DNA of 64,000 nt from Micromonospora craniellae (GTDB taxonomy: Bacteria; Actinomycetota; Actinomycetes; Mycobacteriales; Micromonosporaceae). The stretch covers positions 4,278,001-4,342,000 of the forward strand of contig NZ_CP061725.1 in the NCBI RefSeq assembly GCF_014764405.1. The letters run 5' to 3'. The translations under genes and the position numbers were made by a program. This document shows, in pieces, positions 1-8,398 of this stretch. Within the stretch, counting starts at the first letter, position 1. Each line of letters begins with the position of its first letter. Below the pieces are notes generated by a model, which worked only from the letters and a program-made list of their open reading frames with translations, was not told the origin of the DNA and did not search any database.

Positions 1-265
1 CCTGGTCGACCTCGACGGCGACCGGAACGAGCGCGGTCAGCTCGGTCCGCAGCCCGGCCAGCCGTGTCCCGGCCGATCCGGCGGCCCGCCCGGACCAGCC
101 GGCGCGCAGCGCCGCCGTACCGTCGGCGAGTTCGTCGGCCCGCCGCGTGGCGAGCCCGGCCAGGCCCGCCCAAGCGGTGCCGGTGGCCCGCCAGCCAGCC
201 GGCGCGACCGTGGAGAGCTGGACGTAGCCGGCCGTGGCCGCCCGGGGCGGCGTCGGCCCGGTCAC
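1..265 (-). CDS. WXG100-like type VII secretion substrate, partial (3' end outside window)
   Basis: An open minus-strand frame runs from a GTG at 265 to the window edge (88 codons, no stop). The GTG overlaps the stop of the upstream gene as GTGA, so the two are translationally coupled. The product is Ala/Leu/Arg-rich and probably helical, with a W-x-G turn in GWSGRAAGSAGTRLAGL at about residues 54-70, which resembles the helix-turn-helix of ESX/WXG100 proteins. A toxin domain may follow beyond the edge, but this cannot be seen. The role is inferred from the fold pattern and the neighbour. No ESX secretion apparatus gene is in the window. Confidence 0.55.
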   Translation of the reverse strand, partial: MTGPTPPRAATAGYVQLSTVAPAGWRATGTAWAGLAGLATRRADELADGTAALRAGWSGRAAGSAGTRLAGLRTELTALVPVAVEVDQ

Positions 266-558
266 CGGGTCACCGCGGAGAGCCGGGTGGCGGCGCGACC
301 GTCCACCGACTCGTACGCCCCGGCGGCGGCGCGCACCGCGTCCCCGGTCTCCGCCACGTGCGCGCCGAGCCGTCCGCACCAGGTGCGTACCGAGGTCTCC
401 AGCGCGGCGAGCGCTCCCGCCGCCGACCACTGCCGGTCCGGTGCCGCCAACCCCGGTACGCCCGCCGGCCCGTGTGCCAGCCGGTAGGCGGTGTCGCCCA
501 GCGCCCGCCCCACCCGGTGCAGCGTCTCCGGCTGCACGGTCAACTCCTCCTGCGCCAT
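262..558 (-). CDS. EspC/ESX-1 secretion-associated family small protein
   Basis: A 98-residue protein starting at ATG 558. It has no signal peptide or membrane segment. The pattern LxVxPExLxxVGRALGDTAYRL followed by a long Ala-rich helix and a second helix ending in AAAGAYESVDGRAA is typical of the actinobacterial EspC-like family, small helical hairpins secreted by or acting with type VII systems. It is the first gene of a pair overlapping by GTGA, which suggests the two products form a heterodimer as ESX pairs do. Family assignment is by pattern; the function is inferred. Confidence 0.65.
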   Translation of the reverse strand: MAQEELTVQPETLHRVGRALGDTAYRLAHGPAGVPGLAAPDRQWSAAGALAALETSVRTWCGRLGAHVAETGDAVRAAAGAYESVDGRAATRLSAVTR

Positions 559-626
559 CGGCCACTCCCGCCCCTCGACTCCCGCACGGTGTAGACGCTA
601 GGTGGGGCCGGGTGTCGTACGCGTGC

Positions 627-691
627 CCTGTGGACGACGGCGGCAGGCGTACCCGACCGTCGTCCACAGGGGTCGCCGGGTATGTGGACAA
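627..691. promoter_or_regulatory. Inverted repeat with three DnaA-box-like 9-mers
   Basis: A perfect 14-bp inverted repeat has arms 627-640 and 657-670 (CCTGTGGACGACGG and its complement). Each arm holds a 9-mer one base away from the actinobacterial DnaA box TTGTCCACA (629-637 and 660-668). A third 9-mer at 683-691 (TGTGGACAA) is an exact match on the minus strand. The cluster sits in the divergent gap between the ESX-like pair and the acpS remnant/NAD(P)HX repair gene. It could be a DnaA-responsive site, or a hairpin that resembles one by chance. Confidence 0.4.
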
Positions 692-730
692 GGGGCTATC
701 CTGCGGCCCGCCCGCCGGTAGGGTGGCCGC

Positions 731-778
731 GTGATCGTCGGCATCGATCGCGTGCGGGGCGCGGGAGACGGGGTGTGA
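731..778 (+). pseudogene. acpS: Probable remnant of holo-ACP synthase (acpS)
   Basis: GTG 731 opens a 15-codon frame (VIVGIDRVRGAGDGV) stopping at 776-778, one base before the next gene's ATG. Its first residues match the usual acpS start (M/V-I-V-G-I-G-I-D), and acpS normally occupies this slot directly before the NAD(P)H-hydrate repair gene in actinomycetes. The frame is far shorter than the usual 120 or so residues and lacks the catalytic motifs, so a large internal deletion is likely. It could instead be a chance short ORF. This rests on remembered synteny. Confidence 0.4.
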
Positions 779-779
779 C

Positions 780-2249
780 ATGCGGCCGGTCTGGCGGGTG
801 GCGGAGGTACGGGCGGCCGAGAAGGCACTGATGGCCGAGCTGCCTCCCGGCACGCTGATGCAGCGCGCCGCCGCCGGGCTGGCCCGCCGCTGCGCGTTGC
901 TGCTCGCCGACCGGGGCGGGGTCTACGCGGCACCGGTCCTACTGCTCGTCGGCTCCGGCGACAACGGCGGCGACGCCCTGTACGCGGGCGCCCGGCTGGC
1001 CCGACGGGGTGTCGCCGTGTCGGCGCTGCTGCTCGACCCGGACCGCGCCCACGCGGCGGGGCTGGCCGCGTTGCGGGCCGCCGGTGGACGGGTGGTGGAC
1101 CGCCCGCCGGCAATGGTCGACCTGGTGCTCGACGGGATCGTGGGCATCGGCGGGCACGGTGGGCTGCGGGAGACCGCCGAGCAGTTGGCGGCGAGTCTGC
1201 TGCGGCACCGGGGGCGCGACGGCGGCCGGGCCACGGTGGTGGCGGTGGACGTGCCCAGCGGCGTCGAGGTGGACACCGGGGCGGTGCCGCTGACCTCGTC
1301 CGGTCGGCCGAAGGCGGTGCGGGCCGACGTGACGGTGGCCTTCGGTGCCTGGAAGCCGGCCCTGGCGGTCGGCCCCGCCGCCGCGCTGGCCGGTCAGGTG
1401 GAGCTGGTCGACATCGGGCTGCGCCCGTGGTTGCGGGGCAGTCCGGCGCTGCACGTCGTCGAGGAGTCCGACGTGGCCGACTGGTGGCCCCGGCTCGGCG
1501 CGGCCTCGGAGAAGTACACCCGGGGCGTGGTGGGGGTGGCCACCGGTTCGGCGACGTACCCGGGGGCGGGGGTGCTGTCGGTCGGCGGCGCGCTCGCCGG
1601 GCCGACCGGCCTGGTGCGCTACGCCGGGGGTGCCCGCGAGGAGGTGGTGCGCCGGTACCCGTCGGTGATCGCCACCGACCGGGTGGTCGACGCGGGCCGG
1701 GTGCAGGCGTGGGTGTGCGGCTCGGGCCTGGGGACGGACGAGCGGGCCGCAGCCGAGCTGCGGGCGGTGCTCGCCGCGCCGGTGCCGGTGGTGCTGGACG
1801 CCGACGCGCTGACCCTGCTGGTCGACGGTCGGCTCGCCGACCAGCTCCGGCGGCGCGACGCGCCCATCGTGATCACCCCACACGATCGGGAGTTCACCCG
1901 GCTCTGCGGCGAGGAGCCCGGCGCGGACCGGGTCGCCGCGACGCTGCGGCTGGCCGCCTGGATGAACGCCGTGGTGCTGCTCAAGGCGAACCGCACCGTG
2001 ATCGGCACGCCGGACGGCCGGGCGTACGTCAATCCGACCGGCACCCCGGCCCTGGCCACCGGTGGCACCGGGGACGTGCTGGCCGGGCTGCTCGGCTCGC
2101 TGCTGGCGACCGGCCTGCCGGCGGAACGCGCCGCTGCGGCGGCGGCGTACCTGCACGGGCTGGCCGGTCGGGAGGCGGCGCAGGGCGGCCCGGTCGCCGC
2201 CGCCGACGTTGCCGACGCGCTGCGTCCCGTGCTGGCCCGGATCACCTGA
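780..2249 (+). CDS. nnr: Bifunctional NAD(P)H-hydrate epimerase / ADP-dependent dehydratase
   Basis: A 489-residue metabolite-repair enzyme that converts damaged NADHX/NADPHX back to NAD(P)H. The N-terminal YjeF epimerase domain (about residues 1-215) shows GSGDNGGDALYAGARLARRG and VDVPSGVEVDTG. The C-terminal ribokinase-like dehydratase domain (about 225-489) shows VVLDADALTLL, ITPHDREFTRL and, near the end, the ATP/ADP-site motif TGGTGDVLAGLLGSLLA. Length is normal for the fusion. It starts one base after the stop of the acpS-like stub and precedes alr, a common actinomycete order. Confidence 0.93.
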   Translation: MRPVWRVAEVRAAEKALMAELPPGTLMQRAAAGLARRCALLLADRGGVYAAPVLLLVGSGDNGGDALYAGARLARRGVAVSALLLDPDRAHAAGLAALRAAGGRVVDRPPAMVDLVLDGIVGIGGHGGLRETAEQLAASLLRHRGRDGGRATVVAVDVPSGVEVDTGAVPLTSSGRPKAVRADVTVAFGAWKPALAVGPAAALAGQVELVDIGLRPWLRGSPALHVVEESDVADWWPRLGAASEKYTRGVVGVATGSATYPGAGVLSVGGALAGPTGLVRYAGGAREEVVRRYPSVIATDRVVDAGRVQAWVCGSGLGTDERAAAELRAVLAAPVPVVLDADALTLLVDGRLADQLRRRDAPIVITPHDREFTRLCGEEPGADRVAATLRLAAWMNAVVLLKANRTVIGTPDGRAYVNPTGTPALATGGTGDVLAGLLGSLLATGLPAERAAAAAAYLHGLAGREAAQGGPVAAADVADALRPVLARIT

Positions 2250-2331
2250 CCTGTCGTCGCGGGACCCGCCCGACACCCCCGTACTCGGCCGGGGTGACCC
2301 CCGGTGATCAGCACGGAAGTAGGGTGGGGGC

Positions 2332-3450
2332 ATGTGGCAGGCCGAGGTACGCGTCGACCTCGACGCGATCCGGGAGAACGTGGACCGGTTGCGCACCGGC
2401 ACCAGCGCCGAGTTGATGGCGGTGGTGAAGGGGGACGGCTACGGCCACGGCATGGTCCCGGCCGCCCGTGCCGCCCTGGAGGCGGGCGCGGACTGGCTCG
2501 GGGTCTGCACCCTGGACGAGGCGTTGGCCCTGCGCGCGGCGGGCATCGACGCCCCGGTGCTGGCCTGGCTGCTGGCGCCCGGGCTGCCGCTGCACACCGG
2601 CGTCGCGGCCGGCGTCGACCTGGGGGTCGCGAGCCTGCCGCAGCTCGACGAGATGGTCGAGGCGAGCCGGCGCGCGGAACGCCCGGCCCGGCTGCACCTC
2701 AAGATCGACACTGGGCTGGCCCGGGGCGGCGCGACCGTCGCCGACTGGCCGGCCCTGCTCGACGCCGCCGCGAAGGCCCAGGCCGACGGGCTGGTCGAGG
2801 TGGTCGGGGTGTGGAGCCACTTCGTCTACGCCGACCTGCCCGGTCACCCCACCACCGACCGGCAGTTGGCGGTCTTCCACGAGGGGCTGGCCATGGTCGA
2901 GCGGGCCGGACTGCGCCCGCGCTACCGGCACCTGGCCAACTCGGCGGCCACGCTGACCCGGCCCGACACCCACTTCGACCTGGTCCGTCCCGGGCTGGCC
3001 GTGTACGGCCTCTCCCCGGTGGCCGGACAGACGTATGGACTGCGGCCGGCGATGACCGCGCGGGCCCGGGTGATGCTGACCAAGCGGGTACCGGCCGGTG
3101 CCGGTGTCTCCTACGGGCACACCTACCTCACCGAGCGCGAGGCGACCCTGGCCGTGGTGCCGCTGGGCTACGCCGACGGGGTGCCCCGGCACGCCTCGAA
3201 CACCGGCCCGGTGCAGCTCGGCGGCCAGCGGCGGACCATCGCCGGCCGGGTCTGCATGGACCAGTTCGTGCTGGACTGCGGCGACGCCCCGGTGGTCGCC
3301 GGTGACGTGGTGACCCTCTTCGGCGACGGCGCGGACGGCGCGCCCACCGCCGACGACTGGGCCGAGGCGGTCGGCACCATCAACTACGAGATCGTCACCC
3401 GGTTCGGCAGCACCCGGGTACCCCGGACCTACGATGGCGGGTCGGCGTGA
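2332..3450 (+). CDS. alr: Alanine racemase
   Basis: A 372-residue PLP enzyme interconverting L- and D-alanine for peptidoglycan. The PLP lysine lies in VVKGDGYGHG (about residue 35; the usual form is KADGYGHG), and the second catalytic residue is the Tyr of GVSYGHTYLT in the C-terminal beta domain. HLKIDTGLARGG and the substrate-site motif GRVCMDQFVLD are also present. It starts at ATG 2332 after an 82-bp gap and ends GTGA-overlapping the next gene, so it is co-transcribed with the hydrolase and tsaE downstream. Confidence 0.95.
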   Translation: MWQAEVRVDLDAIRENVDRLRTGTSAELMAVVKGDGYGHGMVPAARAALEAGADWLGVCTLDEALALRAAGIDAPVLAWLLAPGLPLHTGVAAGVDLGVASLPQLDEMVEASRRAERPARLHLKIDTGLARGGATVADWPALLDAAAKAQADGLVEVVGVWSHFVYADLPGHPTTDRQLAVFHEGLAMVERAGLRPRYRHLANSAATLTRPDTHFDLVRPGLAVYGLSPVAGQTYGLRPAMTARARVMLTKRVPAGAGVSYGHTYLTEREATLAVVPLGYADGVPRHASNTGPVQLGGQRRTIAGRVCMDQFVLDCGDAPVVAGDVVTLFGDGADGAPTADDWAEAVGTINYEIVTRFGSTRVPRTYDGGSA

Positions 3451-4541
3451 GGGTGCCCCGTCCGCGTACCGCCGCCGGCCGGGCCGCCGGGCTGGTCGGT
3501 GCGGCACTCGGCGTGGCCGCCGCCGGGCTCGCCGCCGGTGTCGCCACGGAACGGGCCCTGGTACGTCGGCTCAAGGCCGACCCCGCCGATCCGTACGTCG
3601 ACGAGGTCTTCGGTGAGCAGCACTACGACGCGGCGTACCGGTTGGAACTGCCCGACGGCACCGACGTGCACGTCGAGGTGGTCGAGCCGACCCGCCCGGT
3701 CGCGGGCAACCCGACAGTCGTGCTCGTGCACGGTTTCTGCCTGGACATGGGCACCTTCCATTTCCAGCGCGCGATGCTGGCCGGGCGGGGCGAGCACCGG
3801 ATCGTGGCGTACGACCAGCCCGGACACGGCCGCTCGGGGCGGCTGGAGGGCGGCGAGTACGACCTCGTCGCGCTCGGGCACACGCTGCGCCGGGTGATCG
3901 ACGAGGTGGCGCCGGACGGGCCCCTGGTCCTGATCGGGCACTCGATGGGCGGCATGACCATCATGTCCCTGGCCGAGCTGTACCCGGAGATGTTCGACGA
4001 CCGGGTGGTGGGCACCGTGCTCATGGCGACCTCCGGCGGTCTGCTGGCGGAGACGAAGCTGGTCGCGCCCGCCCTGCTCGGCCGGGTCGGCGCGCCGGTG
4101 CTGTACACGGCCGGCTACGTCACCCGGTACGGCGGGACGGTGATCGATCGGGCCCGCAGGTCCACCAGCAACGTGGCCTGGCTGCTCACCCGCAGGTACG
4201 GCTTCGGCACCCGTAAGCCGAGCCCTTCGCTGGTGTCGTACGTGGAGGAGATGAACTCGCGTACCTCGGCCGACACGGTGACCCGCTATCTGCGTACCCT
4301 GGCGACGCACTCGCGGTTCCCGGCGCTGGCCGCGTTGGAGGACACGCCGGTGTTGGTGATCGTCGGAGACAAGGACATGATCACGCCGGTGACGCATTCC
4401 GAGGAGATCGTCCGGCGGCTGCCGCACGCCGAGTTCGTCAAGATCCACGACAGTGGGCACGTGGTGATGCTGGAGCACGCCGACGAGGTCAACATCGCGG
4501 TCAGCCACTTCCTCGACTCGTGCGAGCGGGACCGTCCGTGA
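3447..4541 (+). CDS. Alpha/beta hydrolase, N-terminally anchored
   Basis: A 364-residue alpha/beta-hydrolase. The GTG start overlaps the alr stop (GTGA). Residues about 8-35 form an Ala/Gly-rich hydrophobic segment that could anchor or export it. Oxyanion motif VLVHGFCLDMG, nucleophile elbow GHSMGGM (Ser near 170), acid region VIVGDKDMITP and catalytic His in HDSGHVVMLEH complete the triad. The substrate is unknown; lipase/esterase or haloperoxidase-like are possible. Its place between alr and tsaE is conserved in actinomycetes. Confidence 0.85.
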   Translation: MRVPRPRTAAGRAAGLVGAALGVAAAGLAAGVATERALVRRLKADPADPYVDEVFGEQHYDAAYRLELPDGTDVHVEVVEPTRPVAGNPTVVLVHGFCLDMGTFHFQRAMLAGRGEHRIVAYDQPGHGRSGRLEGGEYDLVALGHTLRRVIDEVAPDGPLVLIGHSMGGMTIMSLAELYPEMFDDRVVGTVLMATSGGLLAETKLVAPALLGRVGAPVLYTAGYVTRYGGTVIDRARRSTSNVAWLLTRRYGFGTRKPSPSLVSYVEEMNSRTSADTVTRYLRTLATHSRFPALAALEDTPVLVIVGDKDMITPVTHSEEIVRRLPHAEFVKIHDSGHVVMLEHADEVNIAVSHFLDSCERDRP

Positions 4542-5062
4542 CCCGCGTCGAGTTGCCGACGGTCGCGGACACGTACGCCTTCGGGCGGCGCCTCGCGCGG
4601 CTGCTGCGCGCCGGTGACCTGGTGCTGCTGACCGGGCCGCTGGGCGCCGGCAAGACCGCGCTGACCCAGGGGATCGGCGCCGGGCTGGGCGTGCTCGGCG
4701 ACATCACCTCACCGACCTTCGTGATCGCCCGGGTGCACCGGCCGGATCCGGCGACCGGACGCGGGGTGGCCCTGGTGCACGCCGACGCGTACCGGCTCGG
4801 TGCGGCGAGCGACCCCCGGGCCGAGATCGACGACCTGGACCTGGACGCCTCGGTGGAGGAGTCGGTCACCGTGGTCGAGTGGGGCGAGGGGCTGGTCGAG
4901 CAGCTGGTCGACGCGCACCTGCGGATCCGCCTCGACCGGCGGGACGACGACACCCGGGTCGTCGAGCTGGAGCCGGTCGGCGGTGACTGGGCGGCGCGAC
5001 TGGCCGCGCTGATCGCTGTCGTACCCACTGCCTACAGTGCCCGGAAACGATCCGACCGGTGA
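4538..5062 (+). CDS. tsaE: tRNA t6A biosynthesis ATPase TsaE
   Basis: A 174-residue P-loop ATPase. The Walker A motif is GPLGAGKTALTQG (about residues 33-45), followed by SPTFVIARVH and VEWGEGL, all typical of TsaE (YjeE). It drives the TsaB-TsaD complex in making threonylcarbamoyladenosine at A37 of ANN-decoding tRNAs. I chose GTG 4538 because it overlaps the hydrolase stop as GTGA; an upstream in-frame start at 4520 would overlap more. The tsaB and tsaD partners lie 2.7 kb downstream, with tsaD damaged. Confidence 0.92.
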   Translation: MTRVELPTVADTYAFGRRLARLLRAGDLVLLTGPLGAGKTALTQGIGAGLGVLGDITSPTFVIARVHRPDPATGRGVALVHADAYRLGAASDPRAEIDDLDLDASVEESVTVVEWGEGLVEQLVDAHLRIRLDRRDDDTRVVELEPVGGDWAARLAALIAVVPTAYSARKRSDR

Positions 5063-5072
5063 AAGGCCGCCG

Positions 5073-5774
5073 ATGCCCGACGACACCCCCGCTCTCAACC
5101 TGATGGCCCTGCTTCCCGAGGAGTGGCGCGAGGTGCTCGCTCCGCACCTCGACCCGGCCCGCACGGCCGCGCTGGCCGACTTCGTCGCCGGGGAGTACGC
5201 GACCCAGACCGTCTTCCCGCCGGCCGAGGACCTGTTCTCCGCCTACCGGCTCTGCGCGCCGTCGGCCTGCCGGGTGCTGATCCTCGGCCAGGACCCCTAC
5301 CACCGGGCCGGCCAGGCGCACGGGTTGAGCTTCAGCGTGCGCGAGGGGGTCTCGGTCCCGCCGTCGCTGCGCAACGTCTTCAAGGAGTTGGGGGAGGACC
5401 TGGGCGTGCCCAAGCCGCGCAGCGGCAACCTGGACGGCTGGGCGGCGCAGGGGGTGCTGCTGCTCAACTCGGTGCTGACGGTGCGGCAGGGCACCCCCGG
5501 CTCGCACGCCAACCGGGGTTGGGAGGAGTTCACCGACGCCACCATCCGGGCGCTCGACGCCCAGGAGTCGCGGGTGGTGTTCCTGCTCTGGGGCGGCTAC
5601 GCGCGCAAGAAGGCGGCGCTGGTCACCAACCCGCAGCACGTGGTGCTGGAGGCGGGCCACCCCAGCCCGATGAACCCGCGTGGCTTCCTCGGCAGCCGTC
5701 CGTTCAGCGCGGCCAACAAGGCCCTCGCCGACGCCGGCCTGCCCACCCTCGACTGGGAGCGCACCGCCGGCTGA
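5073..5774 (+). CDS. ung: Uracil-DNA glycosylase
   Basis: A 233-residue family 1 UDG that removes uracil from DNA in base-excision repair. The water-activating motif is LGQDPYHRAGQAHGLSFS, and the DNA-intercalation loop is HPSPMNPRGF near the C terminus. The uracil-recognition Asn lies in LLLNSVLTVR. ATG 5073 is chosen because GAAAGG lies upstream at good spacing and MPDDTPALNLM is the natural N terminus; an upstream GTG at 5037 would overlap tsaE. Length is normal. Confidence 0.95.
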   Translation: MPDDTPALNLMALLPEEWREVLAPHLDPARTAALADFVAGEYATQTVFPPAEDLFSAYRLCAPSACRVLILGQDPYHRAGQAHGLSFSVREGVSVPPSLRNVFKELGEDLGVPKPRSGNLDGWAAQGVLLLNSVLTVRQGTPGSHANRGWEEFTDATIRALDAQESRVVFLLWGGYARKKAALVTNPQHVVLEAGHPSPMNPRGFLGSRPFSAANKALADAGLPTLDWERTAG

Positions 5775-5854
5775 GCGCGACAGACGGCGGCGCCGTGCCC
5801 CCGAGGGCGGGGACACGGCACCGGACGTGCGGGGTCACCGGTGTCGGCCAGGGG

Positions 5855-7024
5855 CTACCGCGCCTGGGGCACCGGGATCCAGGTGAGTTCGTCGTCCACG
5901 TCGGCCACCTCGACCGACTCCGCGATCCTGGTCAGCTCCGCGAGGGAGAGCCCTGCGGTGCTGAGGACCTGCACCTGCACCGCGCCGTCCGAGGTCCAGC
6001 GGTTGCAGAACGGGGCGTCCGTCGCCTGGTGGCACTCCGTCTGGCCGGCCTTCGCCTGCTGGTTGGAGGAGGAGGCGGGTGTGACGGAGATGCTGAGACT
6101 GTCCGGGATTCCGATGCGCTCCGGGTCGCCGTACGGCCTGGTCAGTCCGGTGGTCGCCGGGGCGGGGTCGGCGTAGGTCACGCCGCCGTAGTTGCCTGCG
6201 CGGGCCTGCGCGATGCCGTCCATGCCGGGCAGGGCGTGCGTGCCGACCTCCACCGGGGTGAGGCCGGCGGGCAGGTAGCCGACCCGGAAGGGCAGCGTGG
6301 CCGGCGTCGCCGGACTCGGCTTCAGGGCGGTGACCAGCACCGACAGGTCCGCAATGGAGGGTTCGGGGCTGCTCGTGTACGCGGTCACGACGGCCCATGC
6401 GTCGTCGGCGTACTCCCAGGCCAGTTGACGGCCGGCCGGCTCGACGGTCGACTCGACCGCCTGGTGACCGGCGATCGTCGACGAGGTGCCGCCGGTGATC
6501 CCCGCCGGGTCGAACGCACCCGGTCGGTAGAGCGTCAGGTGAGCGAAGAGCGTTCCACCGGGCGAGTTCCCGCCCGCGACGGGGGGGCGCTTCCCGTCCC
6601 GGCGGTCCGGCTGCTCGGAGTCGTCGTCGACCGGCCGGTCGTGGGTGGTCTTGCCGTCCATGTAGACCGAGGCGATCTGATAGGCGGTGGACACCACGAC
6701 GGGGTCCTGCACGCGCAGCGGACCGGCGTCGAACGCGCGGAACGTGAAGCTGAACGGTGGTGCGTCCGGCCAGGTGGCCTCGGCGCCCGGTGCGGCACCG
6801 GCGACGATCGTGTTCGCCTGCTCGGGGGTCGCCGACGTACCCGGCGTCAGCGCGAACGTGCCGGCGACCACGGCCGCGACCAGTCCGGCGGCACCGGCGG
6901 AGGCGAAGCCCGCCCGACGGCGACGTTCGGCCCTGCGGCCGGCCGCGACGATCTGGTCGACGGAACGTGACATGGGCGGCTCGTCCACAGTCACCGCCGC
7001 CACGATCTCATGCAATTGCGACAT
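5855..7024 (-). CDS. Membrane-anchored protein coupled to a SigE-type sigma factor, putative anti-sigma
   Basis: A 389-residue protein starting at ATG 7024, inside the end of the sigma-factor gene (17-bp overlap). Residues about 1-40 are cytosolic and Arg-rich (AAGRRAERRRRAG). One transmembrane helix follows (AGAAGLVAAVVAGTFAL), then a large extracytoplasmic domain of about 320 residues that I do not recognise. The overlapping arrangement and topology fit an anti-sigma or signal-sensing partner. No HxxxCxxC zinc anti-sigma motif is visible, so this role is inferred only from context. Confidence 0.7.
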   Translation of the reverse strand: MSQLHEIVAAVTVDEPPMSRSVDQIVAAGRRAERRRRAGFASAGAAGLVAAVVAGTFALTPGTSATPEQANTIVAGAAPGAEATWPDAPPFSFTFRAFDAGPLRVQDPVVVSTAYQIASVYMDGKTTHDRPVDDDSEQPDRRDGKRPPVAGGNSPGGTLFAHLTLYRPGAFDPAGITGGTSSTIAGHQAVESTVEPAGRQLAWEYADDAWAVVTAYTSSPEPSIADLSVLVTALKPSPATPATLPFRVGYLPAGLTPVEVGTHALPGMDGIAQARAGNYGGVTYADPAPATTGLTRPYGDPERIGIPDSLSISVTPASSSNQQAKAGQTECHQATDAPFCNRWTSDGAVQVQVLSTAGLSLAELTRIAESVEVADVDDELTWIPVPQAR

Positions 7025-7541
7025 GCCATTCCTTGTCCTCGATGTGATTGAGCCGGTCGGCTCCCAGCAGTTCGCGGAGCTTGGCGAGACCGCGCGAGGT
7101 CTGGCTCTTCGCCGTCCCGACGGTGCAGCCCAGCACCTGGGCCGTCTCCTCCAGACTGAGTCCGAGGTAGTGGCGCAACACCACGGCGGCACGTTGGCCG
7201 GTGGGCACGGCGTTCAGCGCCGCCCGCAGCCGAAGCCGCTCGTCGGTCGCGCCGTTCGGGTCGTCCACCGCAACGTCCGGAATGCCGTCGCCGACCGACC
7301 GTTCCCGCCCCTGACGCCAGGGCCTGCGGGTCTCGTCGACGGCAGCCCGGTACACCATGGTCTTGGCGTACAGGTCCGGCCGTTCCACCTTGCGCCAGCG
7401 CGGATACAGCTTGATCAGCGTGTTGGCCACCGCGTCATCCGCCGCGTGCCAGTCCCCGCAGGTCACGTAGGCCAGCTTGCGCAGCGACGCCATCTGGGAC
7501 GTCACGAACTCCCGGAACGCTTGCTCGTCTGCGGCCTTCAA
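7008..7541 (-). CDS. SigE-family (ECF) RNA polymerase sigma factor
   Basis: A 177-residue ECF sigma factor of the actinobacterial SigE type. Region 2 is FREFVTSQMASLRKLAYVTC with GDWHAADDAVANTLIKLYPRW; region 4 is AVVLRHYLGLSLEETAQVLG with GTAKSQTSRGLAKLREL. TTG 7541 is preferred because AGGAGG sits 9 nt upstream (7551-7556) and the conserved start follows. Longer in-frame starts would put this Shine-Dalgarno inside the gene. It overlaps the downstream membrane gene by 17 bp, a coupled sigma/regulator pair. Confidence 0.85.
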   Translation of the reverse strand: MKAADEQAFREFVTSQMASLRKLAYVTCGDWHAADDAVANTLIKLYPRWRKVERPDLYAKTMVYRAAVDETRRPWRQGRERSVGDGIPDVAVDDPNGATDERLRLRAALNAVPTGQRAAVVLRHYLGLSLEETAQVLGCTVGTAKSQTSRGLAKLRELLGADRLNHIEDKEWHVAIA

Positions 7542-7720
7542 ATCGACATTCCTCCTCTGTCCGGAGGTGGGACGGTGGTGGCGGGAGCAGAAGTTGCTCG
7601 GCGAACAGAAGTACTTGCCCGACAACTCTCGGTAGCGTCGGTGGTCGTCGGAGCGGCGCTTCCATCGAGGGCGGGCGGGGCGCCACGGGGCGGCCGGCGG
7701 TACGGCTAGGCTGGCTCATT

Positions 7721-8398
7721 GTGCTCGTACTCGTGGTGGACAGCTCGACGCCGGCGGTGACGGCGGCCCTGGTCGAGGTCACCGCGACGGCGGTGACGAC
7801 CCGTGCGCACCGGTGCACCGTCGACGCTCGCGCGCACGGCGAGCTGCTCGCGCCGCAGGTCGACGCGGTGTTGACCGACGTGGGCGCCCGGCCGGCCGAC
7901 CTCGGCGCGATCGTCGCCGGGCTCGGTCCGGGGCCGTTCACCGGGCTGCGGGTCGGGCTGGTCACCGCCGCCACGATGGGCCAGGTGCTCGGCGTTCCGA
8001 CGTACGGCGTGTGCTCTCTGGACGCGATCGGGTACCCGGCGGCGAGCGGCGAGCCGGTGCTGGCCGCCGGTGACGCGCGGCGGCGGGAGATCTACTGGGC
8101 GGTCTACGACGATGCCGGGCAGCGGCTCGTCGGGCCGGAGGTCGGCGCGCCGGCGGTCGCCGCCGAGCGGGCCCGGGAGCTGGGTGTCACGGCGGCGGTC
8201 GGCGACGGCGCGCACCGGTACGCGGAGACGCTCGGACTGCCGCTGCGACCGGAACCGCGCTACCCGGACGCGTCGGCGCTGGCCACCCTGGCCGCCGAGC
8301 GCATCCGGGCCGGTTCACCCGGCGAGACGTTGACCCCGCTCTACCTGCGACGTCCCGACGCTGTGGCGGCCACCGCCCGTAAACCGGTCCTGCCATGA
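7721..8398 (+). CDS. tsaB: tRNA threonylcarbamoyladenosine biosynthesis protein TsaB
   Basis: A 225-residue ASKHA-fold protein and partner of TsaD in t6A synthesis. It begins LVLVVDSSTPAVTAAL and contains the signature GLGPGPFTGLRVGL (about residues 67-80). It starts at GTG 7721 and overlaps rimI by ATGA. The tsaB-rimI-tsaD order is the standard actinobacterial cluster. Since tsaD here is truncated internally, this protein's natural partner would be missing or non-functional unless another copy exists. Confidence 0.93.
   Translation: MLVLVVDSSTPAVTAALVEVTATAVTTRAHRCTVDARAHGELLAPQVDAVLTDVGARPADLGAIVAGLGPGPFTGLRVGLVTAATMGQVLGVPTYGVCSLDAIGYPAASGEPVLAAGDARRREIYWAVYDDAGQRLVGPEVGAPAVAAERARELGVTAAVGDGAHRYAETLGLPLRPEPRYPDASALATLAAERIRAGSPGETLTPLYLRRPDAVAATARKPVLP

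Noticed and set aside
4520..4537. Upstream start for tsaE
   Set aside because: GTG 4538 overlapping the previous stop gives the normal N terminus and spacing.
5123..6970. Long plus-strand frame of 615 codons across ung and the sigma-partner gene
   Set aside because: Arg/Gly/Pro-rich shadow of high-GC third positions with no recognisable domain; the true genes in this interval have clear motifs.
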